A program made the translations under genes and the position numbers. Of a stretch of DNA of 39,917 nt, positions 1-7,864 are shown one piece after another. The notes beneath the pieces are model-generated. The model saw only the letters and a list, made by a program, of their open reading frames with translations. It was not told the origin of the DNA and searched no databases. The stretch's first letter is position 1. Each line of letters begins with the position of its first letter. Source of the DNA: Methanomicrobiaceae archaeon (GTDB lineage Archaea; Halobacteriota; Methanomicrobia; Methanomicrobiales; Methanomicrobiaceae); the NCBI GenBank assembly GCA_016937345.1, contig JAFGWE010000050.1:1-39917 (forward strand), in the 5' to 3' direction.

Positions 1-174
1 TACTAAATGAATTTTAATTTTGAATTATACTGACTAAATAAACAAATATTTTGATTATTTAATAAGTTAAAAAAATATAATGTTTATAGGAATACCAAGG
101 AAAATTTACATTTTCAAACTATAAAAAAAAAAGTTAGAATGGTTAATCAAACAAAATTAATAGAGCAATGTATT
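1..174. other. AT-rich non-coding region at left edge
   Basis: This stretch is very AT-rich and holds no convincing gene. The short plus-strand reading frame that starts near 139 has no ribosome binding site and runs antisense into the pilin gene. The only functional signal I see is the T-tract on the minus strand at 123-132. Confidence 0.5.
123..132 (-). terminator. Poly-T terminator after pilin cassette
   Basis: A run of ten A on the plus strand reads as ten T on the minus strand about 45 nt after the last pilin stop codon. Archaeal RNA polymerase stops at oligo-T tracts without needing a hairpin, so this is a likely end of the pilin transcript. Confidence 0.5.
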
Positions 175-792
175 CTATGGCTGAATTGCAATATCAGCCA
201 AAGCAATTATCTGACCATCACTCTGGATAATTTCAAGAGTTATTGTCTTTCCTATATTTATCTGATTGTTAAGGCTTTCTACATAGCAATAATGACTATT
301 TCCACCCAGTTTGCCACCATTCAGTTTTGTATTATAGCAGGGAGGCCAGTCTTCATACTGAATTAACCCGCTATTCTGCATATCTTCACCGCCGGTAACA
401 TACATTGTTTCACCCGAACGCCAGGACATTACACCATAGGTACCGTCTTCAGGGTTTACCCAGCGATTTCCATATGCATCTCTTATATAGCATGGATCTA
501 CAAGAAGCTCACCATATAGATCCTGCCCGCGCCCAAACTCATCAGACGGACGGACAATAACACGGACATCCCTTGTCTCGATAGAATCTCCCCCTGTATG
601 TGTCATTGTAAGGCCATTGTACTGGCTGTATGTTCCGGAAATTGCAGCCTGGGGCGCAGTCTCTTTTGTCTGCATCATTCCGCCTGCAAAACCGCTGACA
701 ACAGCAGCAATAATAATTGTTACAACAAGCATCAGCATAATGCCTATCACAGGCGACACTGCCAATTCATTCTCTTTAAACGATAACATCAC
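175..792 (-). CDS. Archaeal type IV pilin, type A (copy 1)
   Basis: This is a surface filament subunit of the archaeal pilin family (archaeal Type IV pilin N-terminal domain). The N-terminus has a short charged leader, then AVSPVIGIMLMLVVTIIIAAVVSGFAGG, given here only as a known pattern at residues about 11-38: a Ser-Pro-Val-Ile-Gly start followed by one hydrophobic helix that forms the filament core after class III signal cleavage. The rest is an extracellular domain with an HTGGD motif near residue 66 and three or four Cys that could form disulfides. Start: GTG at 792 or ATG at 789, both served by GGAGGG. It is last in the four-gene cassette, and its start lies directly against the stop of the preceding gene. 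It is closest to the pilin at 1760-2383. The binding partner or surface is unknown. Confidence 0.82.
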   Translation of the reverse strand: MMLSFKENELAVSPVIGIMLMLVVTIIIAAVVSGFAGGMMQTKETAPQAAISGTYSQYNGLTMTHTGGDSIETRDVRVIVRPSDEFGRGQDLYGELLVDPCYIRDAYGNRWVNPEDGTYGVMSWRSGETMYVTGGEDMQNSGLIQYEDWPPCYNTKLNGGKLGGNSHYCYVESLNNQINIGKTITLEIIQSDGQIIALADIAIQP

Positions 793-1734
793 TCATCCCT
801 CCACAACAACATCTTTTTCCCAGATTGTCTTTCCGGTTGGCGTATGGACAACACTTACGGTTACAATATCACCGGCACGTAAGTTTTCCCATCCGGCTCC
901 AAGAACTGCTGTCATTGCATCATAATTTGGCAGGTCATGATAATTCGCTGATCCTATAAATTCATTCATTCTGCCATTTAATCCGCTTTCATCAGGCGGA
1001 TTGAATACCAGTTCTACGCTGTTACCCAGAATGCTGACACCATCAGGATCATCTGCATCACCATTTCTCGAGCCTCCAATATAACCCGTATCATCATTAT
1101 AAAGATACGACCAGCGGCCTCCTGTACCTGAAGTGATATTAGTAATGCCATATCCCACCAGTGTCTGTGCTACTCCCGTATATGCACCAGCAGAAGGTCT
1201 TGTATTTGCACCAAAAGGTTCAGCCCACATAACTGTTCCAATTGCAAGAGAATAGTTTCCAAAGTGTATTTTTTTATCAGAACCCTGGCCGCTTCCTGAA
1301 CCTGCACTTCCCTCTTCATCGCCAACACCTATACCATAGCCATACGGTGCGACATAAAAATACTGATCAAGATAATTTTTACCATTATACGGTGACCATA
1401 CAAGATAGACATTCGGCTGGTTAGGTTCAATTGTAGTTCCACCAGAGATTTTACCATCAATATAGTCATTATGAGTCCATGAAGTAATTATTTTTAAGTC
1501 CTTTGTTGGAATTGCACTATCAACACCAGTAACTTTTGCACTGAACTCACTACCTGACCAGTAGCCGTTGTTTTTTATATGGACATCCATTGAAAGCGTA
1601 GGCGCTTTCCCAGTACTATCCATAAGACCTCCTGCAAAACCGCTGGAAACAGCTGCAATAATAATTGTAATAATCAAAAGTAGCATGACACCAACTACCG
1701 GTGACACAGCCACATCATTTAATTTCCTTAACAT
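793..1734 (-). CDS. Archaeal type IV pilin, type B (copy 1)
   Basis: A 313-residue pilin with the family N-terminus (VAVSPVVGVMLLLIITIIIAA pattern, residues about 8-28) and a large extracellular domain rich in Gly, Asn, Tyr and Ser. The C-terminus carries GWENLRAGDIV and PTGKTIWEKD, which are nearly repeated in the pilin at 2388-3155 (GWENLRSGDIV, PTGKVILTKD), so the two form one subfamily. This copy is about 55 residues longer than its partner, with additional Gly-rich loop sequence in the middle. The leader is only about eight residues, and the residue before the Ala-Val-Ser site is Val rather than the usual charged residue, so the exact cleavage site is less certain. It sits 25 nt after the upstream type A gene, in the same likely transcript. 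Confidence 0.82.
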   Translation of the reverse strand: MLRKLNDVAVSPVVGVMLLLIITIIIAAVSSGFAGGLMDSTGKAPTLSMDVHIKNNGYWSGSEFSAKVTGVDSAIPTKDLKIITSWTHNDYIDGKISGGTTIEPNQPNVYLVWSPYNGKNYLDQYFYVAPYGYGIGVGDEEGSAGSGSGQGSDKKIHFGNYSLAIGTVMWAEPFGANTRPSAGAYTGVAQTLVGYGITNITSGTGGRWSYLYNDDTGYIGGSRNGDADDPDGVSILGNSVELVFNPPDESGLNGRMNEFIGSANYHDLPNYDAMTAVLGAGWENLRAGDIVTVSVVHTPTGKTIWEKDVVVEG

Positions 1735-1759
1735 TTTTTCACCCGTAAATCTAATTATC

Positions 1760-2383
1760 TTATGCAGTTACCACAACAGAGGCCTTGCCTATAGTATTTC
1801 CTGAATTATCGCCTATTGATACATAGAATTCATTGCCTATATTATTTGGATTTATAAGGCACATACTCCATAGAAGTTTATCATTTTCTGATGCACTACT
1901 TATATCATAATATGAGCCATCATCAGGATCATATCCAGCCGGAACTAGATCCGGCTGGAGCATATCGGGTGTACATTCATCTGAACTGATATAGATTGAA
2001 TCACCCGCTCTGAATGATGTCACGTTGTATGTCCCGGACACGGAGTTAAATATATATTCTCCACTAAAGCTTCCAGTTTTTAGCAAGGACTTATCTACGA
2101 CCTGTTTTGAAATTATCTCAATATCCTGACCAAATGTCGGCCCATCCCAGATAATAATATTCAAGTCATGCATAGGAAGCGGGTCACCGCCAGTGTGGCG
2201 GATTATAAGACCTTCTGAGATGCTGAATGATCCTTTAATAGTAGCTTGAGAGGCTTTGTCCTGTGAGTCAATCATTCCGCCTGCAAAACCGGACACAACT
2301 GCTGCAATAATAATTGTAACAACAAGCATCAGCATAACACCAACAACAGGAGACACCCCTTCATCGGAGTAAATTTTTATCAT
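1760..2383 (-). CDS. Archaeal type IV pilin, type A (copy 2)
   Basis: A 207-residue pilin. The leader ends in Asp-Glu-Gly followed by VSPVVGVMLMLVVTIIIAAV, which fits the archaeal prepilin peptidase site (charged residue, Gly, then the hydrophobic core). The ectodomain has IIRHTGGDPLPMHDLNI and a SFRAGDSIYIS stretch, both matching the type A pilin at 175-792 in order and spacing. Two Cys occur in the C-terminal half. The gene lies 4 nt after the stop of the preceding type B gene, so the pair is probably translated together. Known for the family: subunits are inserted in the membrane, cleaved, and assembled by a GspE-like ATPase and a GspF-like platform protein. No such motor is next to this cassette; one lies about 11 kb away. 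Confidence 0.83.
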   Translation of the reverse strand: MIKIYSDEGVSPVVGVMLMLVVTIIIAAVVSGFAGGMIDSQDKASQATIKGSFSISEGLIIRHTGGDPLPMHDLNIIIWDGPTFGQDIEIISKQVVDKSLLKTGSFSGEYIFNSVSGTYNVTSFRAGDSIYISSDECTPDMLQPDLVPAGYDPDDGSYYDISSASENDKLLWSMCLINPNNIGNEFYVSIGDNSGNTIGKASVVVTA

Positions 2384-2387
2384 CTTT

Positions 2388-3155
2388 TCATTCCTCCACC
2401 GCGAAATCCTTTGTAAGAATCACTTTACCCGTAGGAACATAGATGAAACTAATCTGTACAATATCACCTGAGCGCAGATTCTCCCACCCTTCTCCAAGCA
2501 TTGCCTGCATGGGATCAAGCTTTCCGGTCTTTGATGCAGAACTATAAACTGTAGTTATACCTGTTGTTCCTGTAACTCCACCAGATGCAGTATATTCATA
2601 AGGTTTATTGTCCACTCCATATCCATAACCTAAAGAAGCATAATCAGCACCGCTAGGTTTTGCAATCAGACCAGTCCCCTGCTGCAGGGTATATTTCCCA
2701 AAAGCCTGTTCAGAATTGCTTTCTGGATTAAAAATACTTGAACTATTGACACCTGCACCAAAACCATAGGGCGGAAGCAGAATAGTAACATTTGATGTTG
2801 GACCCTGATAGTAATTGATTTCCTGACCAATTACTGTTCCACCGCCATTAACCGGGTTGCCGTATGATGACTCTGTTTTATTTGTCGTTGACCAGGATGT
2901 AACAATCTTCAAATTTTTTGTCTGAATTGGTTCACTGACACCTGTAACTGTGGCAGTAAAGCCGCTTCCAGTATGAATTCCCGTATTCTTAATCTTTGCA
3001 TCAATCGAGAGCATCGGAGCCTTCTGGCTATTAGAGCCCATCAGCCCTCCTGCAAAACCGCTCACAACAGCGGCAATGATGATAGTAACAACAAGCATCA
3101 GCATTACGCCGACAACCGGTGATACACCCTCTTCAATTTTCATCTTTTCATACAT
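2388..3155 (-). CDS. Archaeal type IV pilin, type B (copy 2), first gene of cassette
   Basis: The first gene of the pilin transcript. I choose the ATG at 3155 (MYEKMKIEEG) because a GAGGTG Shine-Dalgarno sequence lies 10 nt before it; the earlier in-frame ATG at 3173 overlaps that site and would give an unusually long leader. After Glu-Gly comes VSPVVGVMLMLVVTIIIAAV, the pilin core helix, then FAGGLMGS and a Gly/Ser/Thr/Asn-rich ectodomain of about 215 residues. The C-terminal GWENLRSGDIV and PTGKVILTKD motifs pair it with the pilin at 793-1734. It has no Cys, in contrast to the type A pilins. About 165 bp of AT-rich DNA upstream should carry the promoter for all four genes. Confidence 0.82.
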   Translation of the reverse strand: MYEKMKIEEGVSPVVGVMLMLVVTIIIAAVVSGFAGGLMGSNSQKAPMLSIDAKIKNTGIHTGSGFTATVTGVSEPIQTKNLKIVTSWSTTNKTESSYGNPVNGGGTVIGQEINYYQGPTSNVTILLPPYGFGAGVNSSSIFNPESNSEQAFGKYTLQQGTGLIAKPSGADYASLGYGYGVDNKPYEYTASGGVTGTTGITTVYSSASKTGKLDPMQAMLGEGWENLRSGDIVQISFIYVPTGKVILTKDFAVEE

Positions 3156-3205
3156 TACCAAAAAACACCTCATAGTCGTAAATAACTTTTAAATTGTCCA
3201 ACATA

Positions 3206-3224
3206 GTGTTACTAAATTTATCAT
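3206..3224 (-). promoter_or_regulatory. Element shared with the ABC importer upstream region
   Basis: GTGTTACTAAATTTATCAT lies about 50 nt upstream of the first pilin gene. A near copy, GTATTACTAAATTATCAT, is at 12426-12443 upstream of the nickel/peptide importer, also with the gene on the minus strand. On the coding strand the element reads as a GATAAATTTAG-like AT box followed by GTAAYAC, so it could be a core promoter (BRE/TATA) or a regulator site. Two copies are too few to decide. Confidence 0.3.
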
Positions 3225-3294
3225 CTTTAATATTTTTTATATCAACATAAAGATTTTGTTTTGACAAAATTATTTTATTTAATAAAATTTACTT

Positions 3295-3314
3295 AAAAAA
3301 AGAGTGTTTTTTTT
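3295..3314 (-). terminator. A/T stem-loop terminator between exporter and pilins
   Basis: Seven A (3295-3301), a GAGTG loop and eight T (3307-3314) form a symmetrical stem-loop with T-tracts on both strands. On the minus strand it follows the ABC-2 permease stop at 3339 by about 25 nt and should end the exporter transcript. Confidence 0.4.
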
Positions 3315-3338
3315 GATTTATTTCCGTTTACTAATCAA

Positions 3339-4103
3339 TTATACAGCCTCACCTTTCTTAAAGAAATAGCCACTTGCAAAAACAGTAATTACAGACAGCA
3401 CAAGAAGAATGATTACATCAATAACAACAGACATTTCAGAATACCCAATCAGAACTCCCCTAAGTGCATCAACACCGTATGTGAGTGGATCGCCATATGA
3501 AAGAACCCTTATAGCCACAGGCAGGTTTGAAACAGGAAACAGGGCACCTGAAAGTAAAAACAAAGGAAAGACAATGAAATTTATAATGGTATTAAACCCG
3601 TGAAGATCCTTTAGAATACTTGAGATAACAAGTCCGATATTTATAAAGATCATTGATATCAAAAACATAATAAAAAGAGCTGCAGGAATATAAGGAAGAG
3701 ATGGAAGCCTAAATCCCATAAAAACCGCAATAGTCATCATAATAACAGCCTGAAGGATAGAAGTTGTTGCACTTCCGGCAATCATCCCAAGAACAATTGA
3801 AACCCTGTTTGCCGGAGTAACTAAAACCTCCTTTAAAAATCCAAACTGTCTGTCCATAATTACACTCATTCCGGCATAGGCTGCAGTAAACAAAAGTGTC
3901 ATCCCAATAATTCCGGGAACCAGATATTGAAAATAGCCAATTGATTCCGGAAGCCCTGCAAACTCTACTCGCCTAAACCCAAATCCCATAAATATAAGCA
4001 TGAAGGCTGGCATTGCAATTGCACCGACAATCCTTGACTTCGCCCGGAAATACTTAATCATCTCACGGAGCCAGAGAACATATATAGCTTTTGTCTGAAT
4101 CAT
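3339..4103 (-). CDS. ABC-2 type exporter permease
   Basis: The membrane half of a two-component ABC exporter of the DrrB/NodJ/YadH kind. The 254 residues contain about six hydrophobic membrane segments; the first follows RAKSRIVGAIAMPAF near residue 20. The cytoplasmic loop VIMDRQFGFLKEVLVTPANR (about 82-101) is the usual ABC-2 coupling region with the conserved Glu and TPxxR. A late segment with LLSGALFPVSNLP matches the family's conserved re-entrant stretch. The start ATG overlaps the stop of the ATPase gene (ATGA, 4 nt), so the two are translationally coupled. The substrate cannot be read from the sequence: relatives export lipids, polyketide drugs or polysaccharides, and also confer tolerance. 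Confidence 0.85.
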   Translation of the reverse strand: MIQTKAIYVLWLREMIKYFRAKSRIVGAIAMPAFMLIFMGFGFRRVEFAGLPESIGYFQYLVPGIIGMTLLFTAAYAGMSVIMDRQFGFLKEVLVTPANRVSIVLGMIAGSATTSILQAVIMMTIAVFMGFRLPSLPYIPAALFIMFLISMIFINIGLVISSILKDLHGFNTIINFIVFPLFLLSGALFPVSNLPVAIRVLSYGDPLTYGVDALRGVLIGYSEMSVVIDVIILLVLSVITVFASGYFFKKGEAV

Positions 4104-5092
4104 CTCATCATCCTCCGCCTGATTCTCTCATGCCGTGCAGAATTTTTATCGCCTTCCTTATCACGGATTGTAGAGCCGGTAAGATGAATAAAAACGTCTT
4201 CAAGACTTGGTTTATGGATATTTACAGCCAAAATATCAGCATCCAGGCTGCATGCAATCTTAAATATCTCAGCAACACTTCTTTCTCCATCGGCGATAGT
4301 GACTGATAGGATATTCCCCTCCAAAACGGCCTCCCTTACAAAAGGCTGTCTTAGAAGTTTATCCCGGAGCTCACAGTTTTTTTCCTTAAGCTCAAGGCTT
4401 ACTTTCTCACCTTTTAAAAGGCTCTTTAATCCTGAAGGGGTATCAAGGGCAATAATCCTTCCATTGTCAATAACCGCAATCCGGTCGCAAAGATAATCGG
4501 CCTCTTCCATATAATGTGTTGTCAAAACAACAGAAGTCCCATAATCGCGGTTCAGAGTTTTTATGTAGTTCCAGATAGTCCTTCTTGTCTGGGCGTCAAG
4601 ACCAAGTGTTGGTTCATCAAGGAATAATACCTTGGGATAGTGAATAAGCCCCCTTGCAATCTCAAGCCTTCTTTTCATTCCGCCTGAATAATTCTCAACA
4701 AGAATATCCGCCTTTGAAGAAAGACCTACAATACCTAAAACATCCGGAATTCTTTTCTTTCGCTCTTCTTTTCCTATGTCATACATCATCGCATGAAACT
4801 CAAGATTCTCCCTTCCGGTAAGGGCTGAATCAAGAGACGGATCCTGAAAGATTATTCCAATACTCCCCCTGACAAGATCAGGATCACATTTAAGGTTGTG
4901 TCCTGCAATCTCTGCGTTTCCGGCTGTAGGAATAAGAAGAGTTGTGAGCATATTGATTATTGTTGTCTTTCCGGCACCGTTAGGCCCTAAAAGTCCAAAA
5001 AGCTCCCCTTTCTCAACAGAAAAAGAGACATTATCAACAGCTGTAAAATCTCCAAATTTCTTTGTAATTCCGTTTATAATTATTGCACTCAA
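4100..5092 (-). CDS. ABC exporter ATPase, DrrA/CcmA-like
   Basis: The ATP-binding subunit for the adjacent ABC-2 permease. From the chosen TTG start, Walker A GPNGAGKT is at residues 36-43, the Q-loop FQD at 81-83, the signature YSGGM at 134-138, Walker B VLFLDEP at 154-160 and the H-loop in LTTHYMEEADYLCD. The C-terminal third, ending in NIHKPSLEDVFIHLTG, is the extra domain typical of the daunorubicin-resistance ATPase family. I prefer TTG at 5092 because GGTGAG precedes it by 6 nt; the in-frame ATG at 5110 has no ribosome binding site. A basic tail (RHERIRRRMMR) is coded in the region just before the permease start. Confidence 0.88.
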   Translation of the reverse strand: MSAIIINGITKKFGDFTAVDNVSFSVEKGELFGLLGPNGAGKTTIINMLTTLLIPTAGNAEIAGHNLKCDPDLVRGSIGIIFQDPSLDSALTGRENLEFHAMMYDIGKEERKKRIPDVLGIVGLSSKADILVENYSGGMKRRLEIARGLIHYPKVLFLDEPTLGLDAQTRRTIWNYIKTLNRDYGTSVVLTTHYMEEADYLCDRIAVIDNGRIIALDTPSGLKSLLKGEKVSLELKEKNCELRDKLLRQPFVREAVLEGNILSVTIADGERSVAEIFKIACSLDADILAVNIHKPSLEDVFIHLTGSTIRDKEGDKNSARHERIRRRMMR

Positions 5093-5235
5093 TAAAAACT
5101 CACCATCCAAAAATTTTCAGATCTTTTGCGGATAGAAACCACATTTTTAATGAAGATAGTTCACTGCCATTTTCTCAGGAGGAAATAATTAGAGATTTTT
5201 TTCAAATCACTCCCTGAAAAGAGCAGATTAATACC

Positions 5236-5256
5236 AAAAAAACCCGATAAAAAAAA
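5236..5256 (-). terminator. Double T-tract terminator after CooC-like gene
   Basis: On the minus strand two T-runs of eight and seven, separated by a short GC-containing spacer, follow the CooC-like stop codon within about 30 nt. This is a good archaeal terminator. Confidence 0.5.
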
Positions 5257-5266
5257 TTAGTTTTAT

Positions 5267-6025
5267 TCAGGCAACAGAGGAGCTGAGCTTTTCAGAAATA
5301 TCTGATACACCCGATATGCTTCCTTTATATTCTTCACCGATAAGCCCAGCCGAGAGAATTTTAGAGTCCTGCGGGAATTCGGCAATAATTCTGTCTTTTT
5401 CTTTAACAGATCTTCTCAGATATGCCGAAGTATTTTCATCTGTTTTGTTTAAGATGTAATATAGCGGAACATCAATCTTTTTAGAGAGCCTGCTGACCTC
5501 ATCTGAAAGGCGAAGCGATTCGTATGACGGATCAATAACCATAATAATTACATCGCAGATGCCGTCAATGCCCCTTCCAAAGTGCTCAATTCCGGCTTCG
5601 GTATCAATAATTACGATATCGTTCTTAAAAACATTAAGACCTGAGATGAATTTCTTTGACAAAACTCCCATAGGGCATGCACAACCTTCTCCGGCTTCAT
5701 GAATTTTTCCAATCGCAACAAGATTCATATTACCTTTTTTTGAAATATAACCTTCAGGAATCTCATCAATGGCCCAGTTACAGATTGAATTTTCGGATTT
5801 TTCCTCACGGGATTTTCTAAACCCTTCCATCACATCTTTTTTGCCGCCAAAATAACCTAAAAGGTCTTTTGGAGCCCCCATTCCTAAAATACGGTTCAGC
5901 CTGGCATTTGACTCATCAGTATCAACCACAAGCACTCTGTGCCCGTCCCTTGCGTACTGACCGGCAAGAAAAGAAACAATCGTACTTTTCCCACATCCTC
6001 CTTTTCCGCAGACAACTATCTTCAT
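5267..6025 (-). CDS. CooC-like nickel-insertion ATPase (MinD/NifH family)
   Basis: A cytosolic P-loop ATPase of the CooC group, which help insert nickel into carbon monoxide dehydrogenase. The N-terminus has the deviant Walker A GKGGCGKST at residues 7-15, including the family's signature Lys, followed by VLVVDTDESN (switch I) and DIVIIDTEAGIEHFGRG (137-152, switch II). A Cys-x-Cys pair is at C115/C117 in EGCACPMG; in characterised CooC proteins a CxC motif binds the metal at the dimer interface. The 252 residues match the family length. The gene lies about 100 bp downstream of the importer's ATPase, with its own AT-rich upstream stretch, so it may share the importer transcript or have a separate promoter. 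NifH-like CfbC (F430 synthesis) was considered, but the CxC and switch II patterns fit CooC better. Which enzyme it matures is unknown from this window. Confidence 0.82.
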   Translation of the reverse strand: MKIVVCGKGGCGKSTIVSFLAGQYARDGHRVLVVDTDESNARLNRILGMGAPKDLLGYFGGKKDVMEGFRKSREEKSENSICNWAIDEIPEGYISKKGNMNLVAIGKIHEAGEGCACPMGVLSKKFISGLNVFKNDIVIIDTEAGIEHFGRGIDGICDVIIMVIDPSYESLRLSDEVSRLSKKIDVPLYYILNKTDENTSAYLRRSVKEKDRIIAEFPQDSKILSAGLIGEEYKGSISGVSDISEKLSSSVA

Positions 6026-6128
6026 AATAAAAAACTTCCTTATTAAAATTAAGTATTACTTTATTAAAATATTATCTTATTATTTTAGCCAATGTCAACA
6101 ATAATTACATACTCAGCCCTGTTTTATC

Positions 6129-7862
6129 TCATGCTGCCTCGTGCGTATGGCAGCAAAGGCCAATCCTTGAGCCGACAAGCCTCTGCGTGTATTCATCAGA
6201 AGGTGAAAGCATCACATCATGGGCATTTCCTGTCTCAACAACCTTTCCGGAGTTCATAACCGCTATTCTGTCTGCAATCTTCAGAGTAAGAGTAAGATCA
6301 TGAGAAATGTAGATCATTGCAAAGCCTCTTCTGTTTTGAAGCCCTTTTAAGAGCCGAAGGACATTTGCAGATGTCGAAACATCAAGAGCAGATGTAATTT
6401 CATCGGCAATAAGAAGTTTAGGCCTCATTATCATTGCCCTTGCAAGTGCAACCCTCTGCCTCTGCCCGCCGCTTAACTCTCCGCAGTATTTTTTTAGAAA
6501 ACTTTCTTCAGATGAGAGGCGGACAAGACCCAGAACATCTTTTACCATATTTAATCTCTCATCTTTTGTCCCAATTTTATTGATATCAAGAGGCTCTTTT
6601 ATTGCATCAAGAACCGTAAACCTGCTGCTTGTTGAGCTGAACGGATCCTGAAAAACGATCTGAATTCCGTTAAACCTGCTGCCATAACCTTCAGGACAAA
6701 GAGGTTCACCCATAAAATAAACTTCACCTGACTGAGGTTTCATAACTCCGGCAAGTATATGTGCAAGAGTTGATTTGCCAGACCCTGTCTGGCCGACAAC
6801 CGCCAAAACTTCCCCCTCTTTTACGTCCAAAGAAACTCCATCAACAGCCTGAAGACTTTTTTTATCCGGAAGCTGATAACAAAATTTTAAATCACCTGCC
6901 TCAAGAAGGGATACTATCCCCCCCCTGTGGCATGCAATCTTTCGTCCGTTGTTACCGCAGGCACAAAGAAGAGGTGCTGATTTGGTGCATGCATCTGTCT
7001 TCTGAGTACATCTGGGAGAGAAAGGGCAGCCGGGAATTTCGCCACCCATAAAACCATCCCCGGGAATTCCCCACATATCTTTGTAGATGAATATATCAGG
7101 TGTTGAATGAATAAGCCCTCTTGAATAAGGATGCCTCGGAGATGTAATTACATCTCTTACAGGACCAGTTTCAACAATTTTTCCCATATACATCACAGCT
7201 ATTTTCGATGCAACAGATGATACAAAAGTGATATCATGTGAGATAACAATCATCGTATAACAACACTCTTTTTGAAGATTAAGGAGCAGATCACGAATCT
7301 CCTTTCTTGAGAATGCGTCAAGCGCTGATGTGACCTCATCAAGAATCAGTAGTTTTGGACTGCATGAAAGAGCCATTGCCAAAAGAGCCCTCTGCCTCAT
7401 TCCGCCTGAGAGCTGATGAGGGTATGAACTCATCCATGAAGAATCAAGACCCGTCATCTCAAAAAGCTCCATACATCGTTTCTCAGCCTCTTCATGGCTT
7501 AAACCAAGGTGTTTTATCATAGGCTCAGTCACCTGCCGACCAACATTAATAACAGGATTTAATACCTCAAGCCCGTTTTGAAATACAATAGCAATATCCT
7601 TCCAGCGGAATTTATCCCTTTCTTCACCGGAGAGATTTGAAATTGTTTTTCCGTTATATACAACTTCACCATAAATATTTACATTTTCAGGCAAAAGTCC
7701 CATTATTTCAAGCGCAATTGTAGTCTTGCCACTACCAGACTCCCCAACAATCCCAAAAATCTCGCCTTCGTAGATATCAAATGATATACCGTCAACAGCC
7801 TTTACAACACTGCCATCTGTCACATAATGGCATTTTAAATCTTCAATGCTGAGAATTGTCAT
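6129..7862 (-). CDS. Fused double ATPase of nickel/peptide-type ABC importer
   Basis: Two complete ABC ATPase domains in one chain, equivalent to DppD plus DppF (or NikD plus NikE). Domain 1 has Walker A GESGSGKTT near residues 40-48, signature LSGGMRQRALLAMAL and Walker B LLILDEVTSALD. It is followed by the oligopeptide/nickel C-terminal motif GCPFSPRC with several further Cys and His residues. Domain 2 has GQTGSGKST, LSGGQRQRVALARAM and LLIADEITSALD. The ATG at 7862 is preferred because GGTGA lies 6 nt before it; a TTG at 7868 is also possible. The start overlaps the end of the permease gene. It powers the two permeases encoded upstream. Family members transport di- and oligopeptides, nickel chelates or metallophores; the substrate is not fixed by sequence alone. 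Confidence 0.87.
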   Translation of the reverse strand: MTILSIEDLKCHYVTDGSVVKAVDGISFDIYEGEIFGIVGESGSGKTTIALEIMGLLPENVNIYGEVVYNGKTISNLSGEERDKFRWKDIAIVFQNGLEVLNPVINVGRQVTEPMIKHLGLSHEEAEKRCMELFEMTGLDSSWMSSYPHQLSGGMRQRALLAMALSCSPKLLILDEVTSALDAFSRKEIRDLLLNLQKECCYTMIVISHDITFVSSVASKIAVMYMGKIVETGPVRDVITSPRHPYSRGLIHSTPDIFIYKDMWGIPGDGFMGGEIPGCPFSPRCTQKTDACTKSAPLLCACGNNGRKIACHRGGIVSLLEAGDLKFCYQLPDKKSLQAVDGVSLDVKEGEVLAVVGQTGSGKSTLAHILAGVMKPQSGEVYFMGEPLCPEGYGSRFNGIQIVFQDPFSSTSSRFTVLDAIKEPLDINKIGTKDERLNMVKDVLGLVRLSSEESFLKKYCGELSGGQRQRVALARAMIMRPKLLIADEITSALDVSTSANVLRLLKGLQNRRGFAMIYISHDLTLTLKIADRIAVMNSGKVVETGNAHDVMLSPSDEYTQRLVGSRIGLCCHTHEAA

Positions 7863-7864
7863 AA

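Larger units (their letters stand above)
680..3127 (-). repeat. Four copies of a conserved pilin 5' DNA block
   Basis: The segments at 680-744, 1628-1709, 2276-2356 and 3046-3127 encode the pilin core helix and remain closely alike at the DNA level, with shared strings such as CCTGCAAAACCG and ACAACAAGCATCAGCAT (the latter in three copies). They are dispersed direct repeats in the same orientation. They follow from gene duplication, but could also serve for recombination or gene conversion between the pilins. Confidence 0.6.
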
